Shown here one piece after another: positions 14,773 through 22,527 of a stretch of DNA of 43,570 nucleotides (position 1 is the first letter of the stretch; the number at the start of each line of letters is the position of its first letter). The position numbers were made by a program, and so were the translations under genes. The notes below the pieces were generated by a model, which saw only the letters and a program-made list of their open reading frames with translations, did not search any database and was not told the origin of the DNA. Origin of the DNA: Acidobacteriota bacterium (GTDB taxonomy: Bacteria > Acidobacteriota > Vicinamibacteria > Vicinamibacterales > Vicinamibacteraceae). The stretch lies in NCBI GenBank assembly GCA_023418055.1, contig JAEZDP010000001.1:1-43570 (forward strand), written 5' to 3'.

Positions 14773-17690
14773 GACGTACCTCGTGGATGGTGCCGCCAGG
14801 CTTGTCAGCCGCCTGGGACCGCCATCGTACGGCCTTCCTGCTGCTGCTGGCGGTGATGCTGACCGCCCTCGGGGTGATCTTCGACCGCGAGTGGCTGCGC
14901 GACGAGGTGTTCTCGCCCGCCGACCTGCTGGCGCAGTTCCAGCCGTGGGCCGCCGATGGCCCGCGGGCCACGGGCAGCAACCCCACGCGGTCGGACGAGG
15001 CGTTCTATCACCAGCCGTTGATGACCACGCACTTCGAGCGGCTGCGCGACGGCGCGCTGCCCGATCTCGACCCCACGCGGCTGTCGGGCGTGCCGTCGTT
15101 CTTCCAGGGCCTGGACACCGGGCGACTGCTCTCGCCCTTCAGCCTGCCGTTCTACCTCATGCCGGCGGACGATGCCGTGTCGGCGTACGGGCCCTTGCGA
15201 CTGCTCGTGGCCGCCATCTGCATGTGGGCGCTGCTGCGTGGCGTCGGCCTGTCGAGCGCGGCAGCTGCGCTCGGCGGCGCCGCGTACGGCCTGAACGGGC
15301 ACTTCCTGGTGTGGCTCAGTGCGCCGATGCCGACGGTGGCGGCATGGCTGCCGCTCGGCCTGCTGTTCGTGCACCGGATGGTGGACGCCCCCGGTGTCCG
15401 TCCTGCCGCGGGGCTCGCCTTCGCCGTCGGCCTGATGGCCACCGGCGCGTACCTCGCCACGTTCATGGCATGCCTGGCGGCTCTCGGCGTCCACGCGGCG
15501 GTGGTGGTCGGCCTCTCGCGGCGCTGGCAGACCCTCCCGTGGCTGGCCGGCGGGCTCTGTGCCGGGCTGCTGCTCGGAGCGGGGGCGCTGCTGCCGATGC
15601 TGACCGCACTCCTGACGTCGCCCGCGGCGGCCCGTGTCGTGTCGGCCGAGGGCGCTCAATGGGCCAACGTGGCGACCCTGGCGATGCACGACTTCTGGGG
15701 CACGCCGCTCCTGTCCAACTGGTGGCATCCGGATCCGACGGCGAGTTATCCGGAACACGTCGCCTATTTCGGCGTCGCCGTCATGGGACTCGCCGGCGCC
15801 GCCGCGGCCGCGCTCGTCACCGGCCGTCTGCCGGCCCGGTGGCGTGCGGTGTCCTGCAGCGCGGCACTCCTGCTCTGCGTCGCGCTGACGCGCGCCTATG
15901 GCGTGCCTCCCGGCCGCTGGCTCGTGTGGCTGCCCGGCCAGGCACAGACCAACCCGTTCCGCTGGTATGTCGTGGCGGCGCTGGCCCTGGCTGTCCTTGC
16001 CGCCGTCGGACTCTGCGTGCTGCGCCAGGCCGCGGAACGCCCTGGCGCGCCCGCAGGCCGTGGCGCATGGGTGCCCGTGCTCGGGGTCGCGGTCGCCCTG
16101 GCCTTGTTGGCGGGTGGTGCGGCGGCGGCCCTGGTCGCGATGCTGCCCGACATCCGCGCGGCGAACCTTCAGGCGTTCGAGAAGGGACAGCTCACCAGGT
16201 TCGGCACCGTGGCCGGCACCACCCTGCTGCTGGCCGCGTTGACGGCACACGCGCGCGCGGTGACCGTGCGACGTGCCGCGCTCTGGCTCCTGGTTGTCGT
16301 GGCGGCGGCCGATCTCGCGCTGGCCAACCGTCACTTCAACCCGACGGTGCCGCGCGAGCGCTACTACCCCGAAACACGTGGGTTGGCGTGGCTCGCGGAA
16401 CACGCGCTCGGCGCGCGCATCGCCCCCGTCGATGCCGATGCCGAACTGGTGGAGGGCCACGTCTGGTCGATGTACGGCCTCAACACCGTCACAGGCTACG
16501 ACTTCCACGGAGATGCCGACTATCAGCGGCTGCTCTGGGCGGCGCAACGTCAGGCCGACGACAGCGCACTCCGCAATCCGCCGACCGCCGCGTGGAGCGT
16601 GCCGCCCACGACATGGGGCTTCGTCGGCCTGCGCACGCCGACGCTGGATCTCAAGCTGCTCGGGCTGCTCGGCACCCGCTTCGTCGTCACGTCGCCGGTG
16701 GACGTCTTGCCTCGCGGCGGCGGCTATGCCGCGCTCGGCGAACTGCTCCCCGGGCAGCCGGTCACGTTCCGGTTCGTGCCGCGCTTCGACGGCCTCCGGC
16801 GCATTGACATCCTGGCGGCGACCTATGCGCGCCGCAACACCGGGAGCATACGCATCACGCTCACGAACGCGCGCGGCGTGACCCTCGCGACCCGCGATGT
16901 CGCGGCCGACGACTGGCCCGACAACGACTGGCTCACGCTGACGCTGCCGCCGGCGTTCCCGTCGGCGGGCGAGCCCTTCGAGGTGCACCTCCACGCGACG
17001 GGGACGGCTCCCGGCGCGGCCCCCACCGTCTGGACGACGGACGGGTCCGCCGCGGCCAGCGGCCTGACGGGCACGGCGCTGTCGGTCGGCGGCACGCCCA
17101 TCGACCGCGTCCTGTGGATGCGGGCATTCTCGACCGCCCCCGAGCGAGTGCCCGGTGCGGACCTGGCCTACGCCGGCGACCTGAACGCGTACCGGAATCC
17201 TTACGCACGACCGCCCGCGTGGTTCGTGAGCCGTGTAACAACTGCAGCCGCCGACGCACACCTGTCGGGTATGCAGACATCCAGCTTCGACCCGGCACTC
17301 GACGCCTGGGTGGCCGGCGCCACGGCTCCGCTGCAGGCCACCACGACCGCCCGCGTCACCTCGGTCGGCTACGACGACGACCGCCGCACGGTGAGGGTCG
17401 AGGCACCGGACGGCGGCGTGCTCATCCTTGGCGAGCGGGCCCACAGCGGCTGGCGCGTCGAGATCGACGGCCGGCCCGCGCCCTGGCTCGTCGCCAACAG
17501 CGTGCTGATGGCCGTGCAGGTCCCCCCTGGCGCCAGGGTCGTGACCGCCACCTTCGAGCAGCCCTGGCTGCGTCCCGCGCTCGGACTCAGCGCGGCCGCC
17601 TTCGTTGGTATCGTCTTTGCTGCAGTCTTCAGTGCCAGGCGTCACGTCGTCGCCCGGAGCCTCGAAGCGCCACCGCGCCGCCGAGGGTAG
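14769..17690 (+). CDS. YfhO-like polytopic membrane protein with large extracytoplasmic part
   Basis: A 973-residue protein. A first hydrophobic helix is followed by the conserved segment DEVFSPADLLAQFQPW, then about a dozen membrane helices to residue about 520. FYHQPLMTTHFERLRDG and the lipid-face motif GLNGHFLVWLS are typical of the YfhO family, whose members are GT-C-fold proteins linked to glycosylation of lipoteichoic acid or other envelope glycans. The C-terminal region has the usual YfhO close (ILGERAHSGWRVEIDGRPAP, then one last helix). Residues about 670-790 form an extra beta-rich insert of carbohydrate-binding appearance that makes the protein longer than most relatives. GTG 14769 overlaps the upstream stop. 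Probably transfers sugars on the periplasmic face; the acceptor is unknown. Confidence 0.8.
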   Translation: MRRTSWMVPPGLSAAWDRHRTAFLLLLAVMLTALGVIFDREWLRDEVFSPADLLAQFQPWAADGPRATGSNPTRSDEAFYHQPLMTTHFERLRDGALPDLDPTRLSGVPSFFQGLDTGRLLSPFSLPFYLMPADDAVSAYGPLRLLVAAICMWALLRGVGLSSAAAALGGAAYGLNGHFLVWLSAPMPTVAAWLPLGLLFVHRMVDAPGVRPAAGLAFAVGLMATGAYLATFMACLAALGVHAAVVVGLSRRWQTLPWLAGGLCAGLLLGAGALLPMLTALLTSPAAARVVSAEGAQWANVATLAMHDFWGTPLLSNWWHPDPTASYPEHVAYFGVAVMGLAGAAAAALVTGRLPARWRAVSCSAALLLCVALTRAYGVPPGRWLVWLPGQAQTNPFRWYVVAALALAVLAAVGLCVLRQAAERPGAPAGRGAWVPVLGVAVALALLAGGAAAALVAMLPDIRAANLQAFEKGQLTRFGTVAGTTLLLAALTAHARAVTVRRAALWLLVVVAAADLALANRHFNPTVPRERYYPETRGLAWLAEHALGARIAPVDADAELVEGHVWSMYGLNTVTGYDFHGDADYQRLLWAAQRQADDSALRNPPTAAWSVPPTTWGFVGLRTPTLDLKLLGLLGTRFVVTSPVDVLPRGGGYAALGELLPGQPVTFRFVPRFDGLRRIDILAATYARRNTGSIRITLTNARGVTLATRDVAADDWPDNDWLTLTLPPAFPSAGEPFEVHLHATGTAPGAAPTVWTTDGSAAASGLTGTALSVGGTPIDRVLWMRAFSTAPERVPGADLAYAGDLNAYRNPYARPPAWFVSRVTTAAADAHLSGMQTSSFDPALDAWVAGATAPLQATTTARVTSVGYDDDRRTVRVEAPDGGVLILGERAHSGWRVEIDGRPAPWLVANSVLMAVQVPPGARVVTATFEQPWLRPALGLSAAAFVGIVFAAVFSARRHVVARSLEAPPRRRG

Positions 17691-17785
17691 TCCCTTCAGT
17701 TCTCAGGTCGACGCGCCGATTGTCCAGAGAGACGGTCGACGCATGCCTGAGGACCGTGCACCCGAGGGACCCGGACGTACGAAAC

Positions 17786-20700
17786 ATGAAAGCCTGCTTA
17801 CACTTTTCGTCCTTCGCCGCCGCCCTCGCCCTCCTGCTCGTGTGCGCGCAGAGCGCCACGGCCCAGCAACTGCGCATCGACGGCGTCGCGGCGAAGACGG
17901 TCTCGGCGGCACCCGACTTCGCGGCCGAGGTCATGGGCGACCCGTGGGACTTCGACAGCCGCACCGACTACGACTACACGTACTCGCTGGGTGAGGACAC
18001 CGCCGAGGACCGCGGCAACGAGTTCACCAGCTGGCAGCCCTACCCCACCATCACCGGAGGCGTCTTCTCTGGCGTGACGCGCGAGCGACGTGCCGCGCTC
18101 CAGATGCTCTTCGGCGGGGTGCCGGGCGCGATGAACGCCGTTCAGAAGACCGGCATGCGCTACCCCGTCGACACGGGGCGCTATACCTGGTTGTCCTTCC
18201 GTGTGCGGCGCTCCTGGGCCGCCTCGAGCGGCGAGGTGCTGAAGGTGTTGTGGGAGGCTGGCCGGCGCAGCGCGTCGACCCCGGCGGGGGTGCTGCTGAT
18301 GCTCGCGCGCGGGTACGACAACGACATGGGCCGCTGGGTGAACCAGACACCCATCGGCGCGCAGGGCGCGGCCAATGAGTGGCAGGTCTACCGGTTCCGC
18401 CTGCCCGACGCCGCGTTGTTTGCCAGCGGCAATCGCTTTGGGGGTGCGCCCTGGCAGGGCCTGATGCGCGGGTTGTCCATCACGCCAGGAGACGGTCCGG
18501 TCGGATCGACGGTGCAGGTGGACTGGGTGCGCCTCACGGCGGCGCGCAGCATCCAACTCTCGTGGTCGGGGCTCGGCGGCCCGGTCGTGCTCACGGCCAG
18601 CAACGGCTCGCAGCAGTTGCAGATCTTCCCGGAAGACCTGCGGCCGTATGCCGACGCCAGCAACCCGCGAGCCACCACGGGCGCCTTCCCCGACAACTCG
18701 GCGCTGGCCTGGGACTACGGGCATCTCACGCCGGGCACCTGGACGCTGACCGCGACCGGCGCCACGGCCACGCGGACGGCCACGCTCACGGTCCAGGCCG
18801 TGCCGCATTTCACCGTGCTCAATCCCGACGAGGCCGGCGGGCAGGACATGGCAGCCTCGCTCATCGGCGATCCCTGGGACATGACCAATCCCGAGGACGT
18901 GTTCCGGTACGCCACGCCGCAGAACGCCCTCATCGACATCAGGAATCCGATGTTCACGCCCACCGGGCTCACGGGCACCGCGTTCCACTCGGGCGACTAC
19001 GGACGCATCCACAGCGACTCGCAGGTGCGGCTGTTCGACGACGATCTCGGCGCGCGGTTCTCGCTGACGCCAGAGCAGGCGCGGCGATTCCATCGCCTCA
19101 CCTTCACGCTCGAGTACAACGTGCCGCTGCCGTCGCCGCTCACCTTCGATCCGCTGGCGCCGCAGCCGTTCCTCACCGACCAGCAGAACGGACGGCCGGG
19201 GCTGGGCGGCATGGCACGCGTGCTCTGGCGGACGGCGGCCCATCGCGGCGGCGCCTTCTCGCAGACGTGCGGCCTGCCCGTCCAGTGGGGCGGCCCGATG
19301 ACGGTCACGCTCGACCTGGCCCGGTACTCGTCGTCCGACGACGCGTGTGCCGCCGAGGGCCTGCAGTCGCTCCCTGCTGGACAGGCGTGGGGGGCGCTGG
19401 CCTCCGACCTCACCAACCTGCGCATCGACATCAACGAGGGTCGTCTCGACGTGCCGTTCAAGCTGTCGAACGTGCGGCTGGCCGCCGACGACACGCCCGA
19501 TGACGCCGGTACCTTCGTCATCCAGTGGGCCGCGCAGGGCGCGCCCTACACAGGCGTACCGACGGCCGCCGCCGGCAGCGTGGCGCTCTACCTCGACACC
19601 GACACCAACCCCGACAACGGCCGCACGCTCATCACGAGCGGCGTCAACGCGTCGGTGGGTGCGTACGTCTGGGACCTCGCGCGCGTCCCGGGCGGCGTGG
19701 CGCCAGGCACGTACTGGGTGTACGTCGAGATGTCGCGCGGCGACTACAGCTTCGGCAAGTACTCGACCGGGCCGCTGCAGGTGACCCGCACCTACGATCC
19801 GCCGCTGACCCTCGACGAGTGGCAGACGCTCTACGGCATCACGAGCATGTCGGCCGACACCGACGGCGACGGCGTCAGCAACCAGGAGGAGTTCGAGCGC
19901 GGCACGAGCCCCCTCGTCGGCAACCGGTGGGAACTTGCCGAAGGGTCCACCGGTTTCTTCAACGAGCGCGTGGCGCTGGCCAACCCTGAAGGGCGCGCCG
20001 CCGTGGCCCGTGTGACGGTGCTCTTCGGACAGATGCCCCAGCTTGGCGAAACCACGCCGCCTGCGCCCGTCGTGCAGGACATCTCGCTCGCCGCCTACGG
20101 ACGCCACACCGTCAACATCAACGCCTTGCCCAACGCCACCTACAACGGGCAGGGCCGCGCCGTGTCGGTCGTGGTCGAGACGCTCCGCGGCGCCACCCTC
20201 GTCGAACGGACGATGAGCTGGGGGAACTCCGCATGGGGCGGTCACACCGGGAAGGCGGTACAGGAGCCGCGCCACACCTGGTTCCTGGCCGAGGGCGCCG
20301 CCAACGCGTTCTTCAGCACGTTCGTGCTGCTCACCAGCACCAGCGACACCCCGCCGACCGTGACGCTCGACTACCTGCTCGAAGACGGCCCGACCGTCAC
20401 CGAGACCTACGTGTTCCCCACCTCGCCGGCGCGCCTCACGGTGTGGACCAACCAGATTCCGGCACTGGTCGGCAAGGCGTTCTCGACGCGCATCAGCAGC
20501 ACGCAGCCCATCACCGTGGAGCGGGCGATGTACTTCAACCGCGGCGGGCGGCAGTACGAGGGCGGCCACGCGTCGGCGGCCATTCCCGAGGCGGCGAGCC
20601 GCTGGTTCGTGGCCGAGGGCGCCACGGGCCCGAACTTCGACACCTACCTGCTGCTGGCCAACCCCGGCGCCGCAACGACCGCCACGGTGCGCTACCTGAC

Positions 20701-21298
20701 ACCTGAAGGCCCGTACACCGCGACGTATCAGCTCGCCGCGAACAGCCGTCGCACGCTGTTTGTGGACGCTGAACTGAGTGCCGTGGCAGGGCGCGACGCG
20801 ATCGGCACCCAGGTGGACGTCTCGGCCGAGGTCACCGCGACGTCCCCCATCGTCGTCGAGCGCGCGATGTACTGGTTCGGCGGCCCGCAGCAGTGGACCG
20901 ACGCGCACAACAGCGCCGGCCTCACGGAGACCTCGACGCTGTGGGGCCTGGCCGAAGGCGAACAGGGCGGGCTGCTCAACTACCAGACCTTCGTCCTGCT
21001 CGCCAACCCGTCGGCCAATGCGGCTTCGGTGCGCCTGCGGCTGCTGCGTGAAGGCGGCCGCGCCTCGGTGCTGTCCGACCCCATCCCCGTCGCCGCCGGA
21101 TCACGCTTCACGTGTTATGCGGGACAGCCCGGCCCGTGCCAGGCGGCCTTCGCCCAACTGCAGTCTGGCGAACGCTTCGGCGTCCTCGTCGAAAGCGTCA
21201 ACGGCACCCCCATCGTCGTCGAACGCGCGATGTACTGGAACGGCGGCGGCGAGTTCTTCGGCGCCGGCACGAACGAAAGCGCGACGCCGCTGCGGTAG
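17786..21298 (+). CDS. Large secreted repeat protein: two N-terminal beta modules, a Ca-binding-type loop and four 'AEG' repeats
   Basis: A 1170-residue exported protein; the ATG is followed by a clear signal peptide ending near ATAQQ. Residues about 45-330 and 345-640 are two related modules, each opening with an A-A-x-x-x-G-D-P-W-D motif (FAAEVMGDPWDF and MAASLIGDPWDM). Near 690-710 DTDGDGVSNQEEFERGTSP is a thrombospondin-3/EF-hand-like calcium loop. From about 712 to the end come four repeats of 110-120 residues beginning WELAEGSTGFF, WFLAEGAANAFF, WFVAEGATGPNF and WGLAEGEQGG; three end in a motif like VVERAMYWNGG. There is no PEP-CTERM, LPXTG or type IX tail. The function is unknown; a surface or matrix protein interacting with the glycan made by the flanking genes is a reasonable guess. 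It follows the YfhO gene after 95 bases. Confidence 0.7.
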   Translation: MKACLHFSSFAAALALLLVCAQSATAQQLRIDGVAAKTVSAAPDFAAEVMGDPWDFDSRTDYDYTYSLGEDTAEDRGNEFTSWQPYPTITGGVFSGVTRERRAALQMLFGGVPGAMNAVQKTGMRYPVDTGRYTWLSFRVRRSWAASSGEVLKVLWEAGRRSASTPAGVLLMLARGYDNDMGRWVNQTPIGAQGAANEWQVYRFRLPDAALFASGNRFGGAPWQGLMRGLSITPGDGPVGSTVQVDWVRLTAARSIQLSWSGLGGPVVLTASNGSQQLQIFPEDLRPYADASNPRATTGAFPDNSALAWDYGHLTPGTWTLTATGATATRTATLTVQAVPHFTVLNPDEAGGQDMAASLIGDPWDMTNPEDVFRYATPQNALIDIRNPMFTPTGLTGTAFHSGDYGRIHSDSQVRLFDDDLGARFSLTPEQARRFHRLTFTLEYNVPLPSPLTFDPLAPQPFLTDQQNGRPGLGGMARVLWRTAAHRGGAFSQTCGLPVQWGGPMTVTLDLARYSSSDDACAAEGLQSLPAGQAWGALASDLTNLRIDINEGRLDVPFKLSNVRLAADDTPDDAGTFVIQWAAQGAPYTGVPTAAAGSVALYLDTDTNPDNGRTLITSGVNASVGAYVWDLARVPGGVAPGTYWVYVEMSRGDYSFGKYSTGPLQVTRTYDPPLTLDEWQTLYGITSMSADTDGDGVSNQEEFERGTSPLVGNRWELAEGSTGFFNERVALANPEGRAAVARVTVLFGQMPQLGETTPPAPVVQDISLAAYGRHTVNINALPNATYNGQGRAVSVVVETLRGATLVERTMSWGNSAWGGHTGKAVQEPRHTWFLAEGAANAFFSTFVLLTSTSDTPPTVTLDYLLEDGPTVTETYVFPTSPARLTVWTNQIPALVGKAFSTRISSTQPITVERAMYFNRGGRQYEGGHASAAIPEAASRWFVAEGATGPNFDTYLLLANPGAATTATVRYLTPEGPYTATYQLAANSRRTLFVDAELSAVAGRDAIGTQVDVSAEVTATSPIVVERAMYWFGGPQQWTDAHNSAGLTETSTLWGLAEGEQGGLLNYQTFVLLANPSANAASVRLRLLREGGRASVLSDPIPVAAGSRFTCYAGQPGPCQAAFAQLQSGERFGVLVESVNGTPIVVERAMYWNGGGEFFGAGTNESATPLR

Positions 21299-21319
21299 GA
21301 CGGCCAAGCGGTCCACGTG

Positions 21320-21368
21320 AGGCGTGAGGCGTTAGGCGTCAGGCGTTAGGCGTCAGGCGTCAGGCGTC
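21320..21368 (+). repeat. Seven tandem copies of a 7-bp unit AGGCGTN
   Basis: Seven perfect-length heptamers, AGGCGTG once, AGGCGTT twice and AGGCGTC four times. The array begins 21 bases after the stop of the large repeat protein gene and ends two bases before the -10-like hexamer of the next glycosyltransferase gene. Confidence 0.95.
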
Positions 21369-21370
21369 TG

Positions 21371-21376
21371 TATCCT
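21371..21376 (+). promoter_or_regulatory. -10-like hexamer TATCCT, 6 nt before a GTG start
   Basis: TATCCT is followed by six bases and GTG at 21383, the same geometry as at 9003-9015. The -35 position would fall inside the heptamer array. A leaderless transcript is the simplest reading. Confidence 0.4.
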
Positions 21377-21382
21377 CCCTCC

Positions 21383-22333
21383 GTGCGCGTGTCGGTGGGG
21401 GTGGTCACATGGAACGCTGACGAGGTCCTCGAGCGATGCATCGCGAGCGTGCGGGCGCAGACCTACCCGGATGTGGACCTGCACGTCTGGGACAACGCGT
21501 CGGAGCCCGCCGGTCGCTCGGTCGTCGAGCGCGCGACGCGCGACGACGAACGGACCTGGTCGCCTGACAACATCGGCTTCGCGGGCGGCCACAACCGTCT
21601 CATTGCGGCAAGCCGTGGCGCCTACTATCTCTGCCTCAACCCGGACGCCGTCCTCGAGCCCGACTACCTGACCCTGCTGGTGGCGGCGCTCGAGGCCGCT
21701 CCGTCCGCGGGATCGGCCACCGGCCGGCTGCTTCGGCTCGATACGCCCGGTATCGTGGATTCGACGGGCATCGTGATGACGCGCGACCAGCGGCATCTGG
21801 ACCGCGATGCAGATGAGCCCGTGCAGGCTCACGCGAACGACCAGGTGGAAGAGGTCTTCGGTGTCAGCGGCGCAGCAGCGCTCTACCGCCGCCGGATGCT
21901 CGACGACGTGGCGGTGGCTGGTGAGTGCTTCGACGAGGACTTCTTCGCGTACAGGGAAGACGCGGACCTGGCGTGGCGGGCTCGCGTGCAGGGATGGACA
22001 TCGCTCTACGTGCCGCGCGCGACCGCCCTGCATCGGCGGCGCGTGACGCCGTCCAGACGGCAGTCCCTGCCAGCGGCGGTCAACAGGTACTCCGTTCGCA
22101 ACCGCTTTCTTCTTCGCCTGAAGAACCAGTCGGGTCACGAAGCCGTCAGATTCCTGTGGCCGACCCTCGTCCGCGACCTGCAGGTGCTGGGCTACGTGAT
22201 GTTGCGCGAGCATCGTTCCGTGCCCGGCCTGATCGATGTCCTCAGGCTGCTGCCACGCATGTGGCGGAAGCGGCAGGTCATCCAGCGTCGCCGTCGCACG
22301 AGCCCTGCAGATCTGACCCGCTGGTTTCGATAG
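21383..22333 (+). CDS. Family 2 glycosyltransferase (rhamnosyltransferase-like)
   Basis: A 316-residue cytoplasmic GT2 enzyme. Visible motifs: RVSVGVVTWNADEVLERC at the N-terminus, VWDNASEP for the nucleotide base, NIGFAGGHNRLIA typical of the rhamnosyltransferase-like subgroup, CLNPDAVLEPDY as metal loop and AYREDADLAWRARVQGW as the acceptor acid motif. The C-terminal 70 residues are strongly basic (RMWRKRQVIQRRRR), which may hold it at the membrane. A second GTG two codons downstream could also serve. It lies alone between the heptamer array and the wcaJ-type gene, with 190 bases before the latter. Confidence 0.9.
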   Translation: MRVSVGVVTWNADEVLERCIASVRAQTYPDVDLHVWDNASEPAGRSVVERATRDDERTWSPDNIGFAGGHNRLIAASRGAYYLCLNPDAVLEPDYLTLLVAALEAAPSAGSATGRLLRLDTPGIVDSTGIVMTRDQRHLDRDADEPVQAHANDQVEEVFGVSGAAALYRRRMLDDVAVAGECFDEDFFAYREDADLAWRARVQGWTSLYVPRATALHRRRVTPSRRQSLPAAVNRYSVRNRFLLRLKNQSGHEAVRFLWPTLVRDLQVLGYVMLREHRSVPGLIDVLRLLPRMWRKRQVIQRRRRTSPADLTRWFR

Positions 22334-22428
22334 ATCTTGCGGGCGCCGCTCGCGCGCTCGATGATGAGAGACTGCACGGGTTCGGCGACCTCCCACCGCT
22401 GGACACCAGCTCGACAGTAGTCAGACGG

Positions 22429-22458
22429 TTGTCGCAGCCGCAACCGATGACCGACAAT
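22429..22458 (+). promoter_or_regulatory. Candidate promoter before the wcaJ-type gene, with self-complementary hexamers
   Basis: TTGTCG (22429-22434), 18 bases, GACAAT (22453-22458). The -35 element and CGACAA (22452-22457) are inverted repeats of each other, and another CGACA lies at 22412-22416, so a dimeric repressor could also bind here. Six bases after the -10 element is a GTG (22465). The rest of 22334-22523 shows nothing I recognise. Confidence 0.4.
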
Positions 22459-22464
22459 CGACGC

Positions 22465-22527
22465 GTGCTGCTGCAGGCCGCGAGGCGAACCGCCAGGTCG
22501 TCGCGCGCTGGTGACCAAGACTCGTGA
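22465..22527 (+). CDS. Possible 20-residue leader peptide coupled to the wcaJ-type gene
   Basis: A short frame from GTG 22465 (or ATG 22447, 26 residues) ends in a TGA that overlaps the GTG start of the next gene as GTGA. The peptide is Arg-rich (QAARRTARSSRAGD). The overlap has the same form as the true gene junctions of this locus, which suggests translational coupling. It may equally be chance in high-GC DNA or a remnant of a longer gene; there is no protein-level evidence. Confidence 0.3.
   Translation: MLLQAARRTARSSRAGDQDS

Noticed and set aside
14805..17645. A 946-codon open frame on the minus strand
   Set aside because: It lies wholly opposite the YfhO-like gene; its product is Arg/Gly/Gln/His-rich low-complexity sequence with no motif, typical of antisense frames in high-GC DNA.
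17691..17785. Possible small gene or promoter between the YfhO-like and repeat protein genes
   Set aside because: A short frame begins at 17743 but overlaps the next gene out of phase, and no clear -10/-35 pair or ribosome site was found.
17798..20908. A 1036-codon minus-strand frame
   Set aside because: Antisense to the large secreted repeat protein, which has a signal peptide and internal repeats; the shadow has neither.
21298..21315. Possible terminator after the large repeat protein gene
   Set aside because: GGAC and GTCC can pair over only four bases with a nine-base loop and no T-run; too weak.
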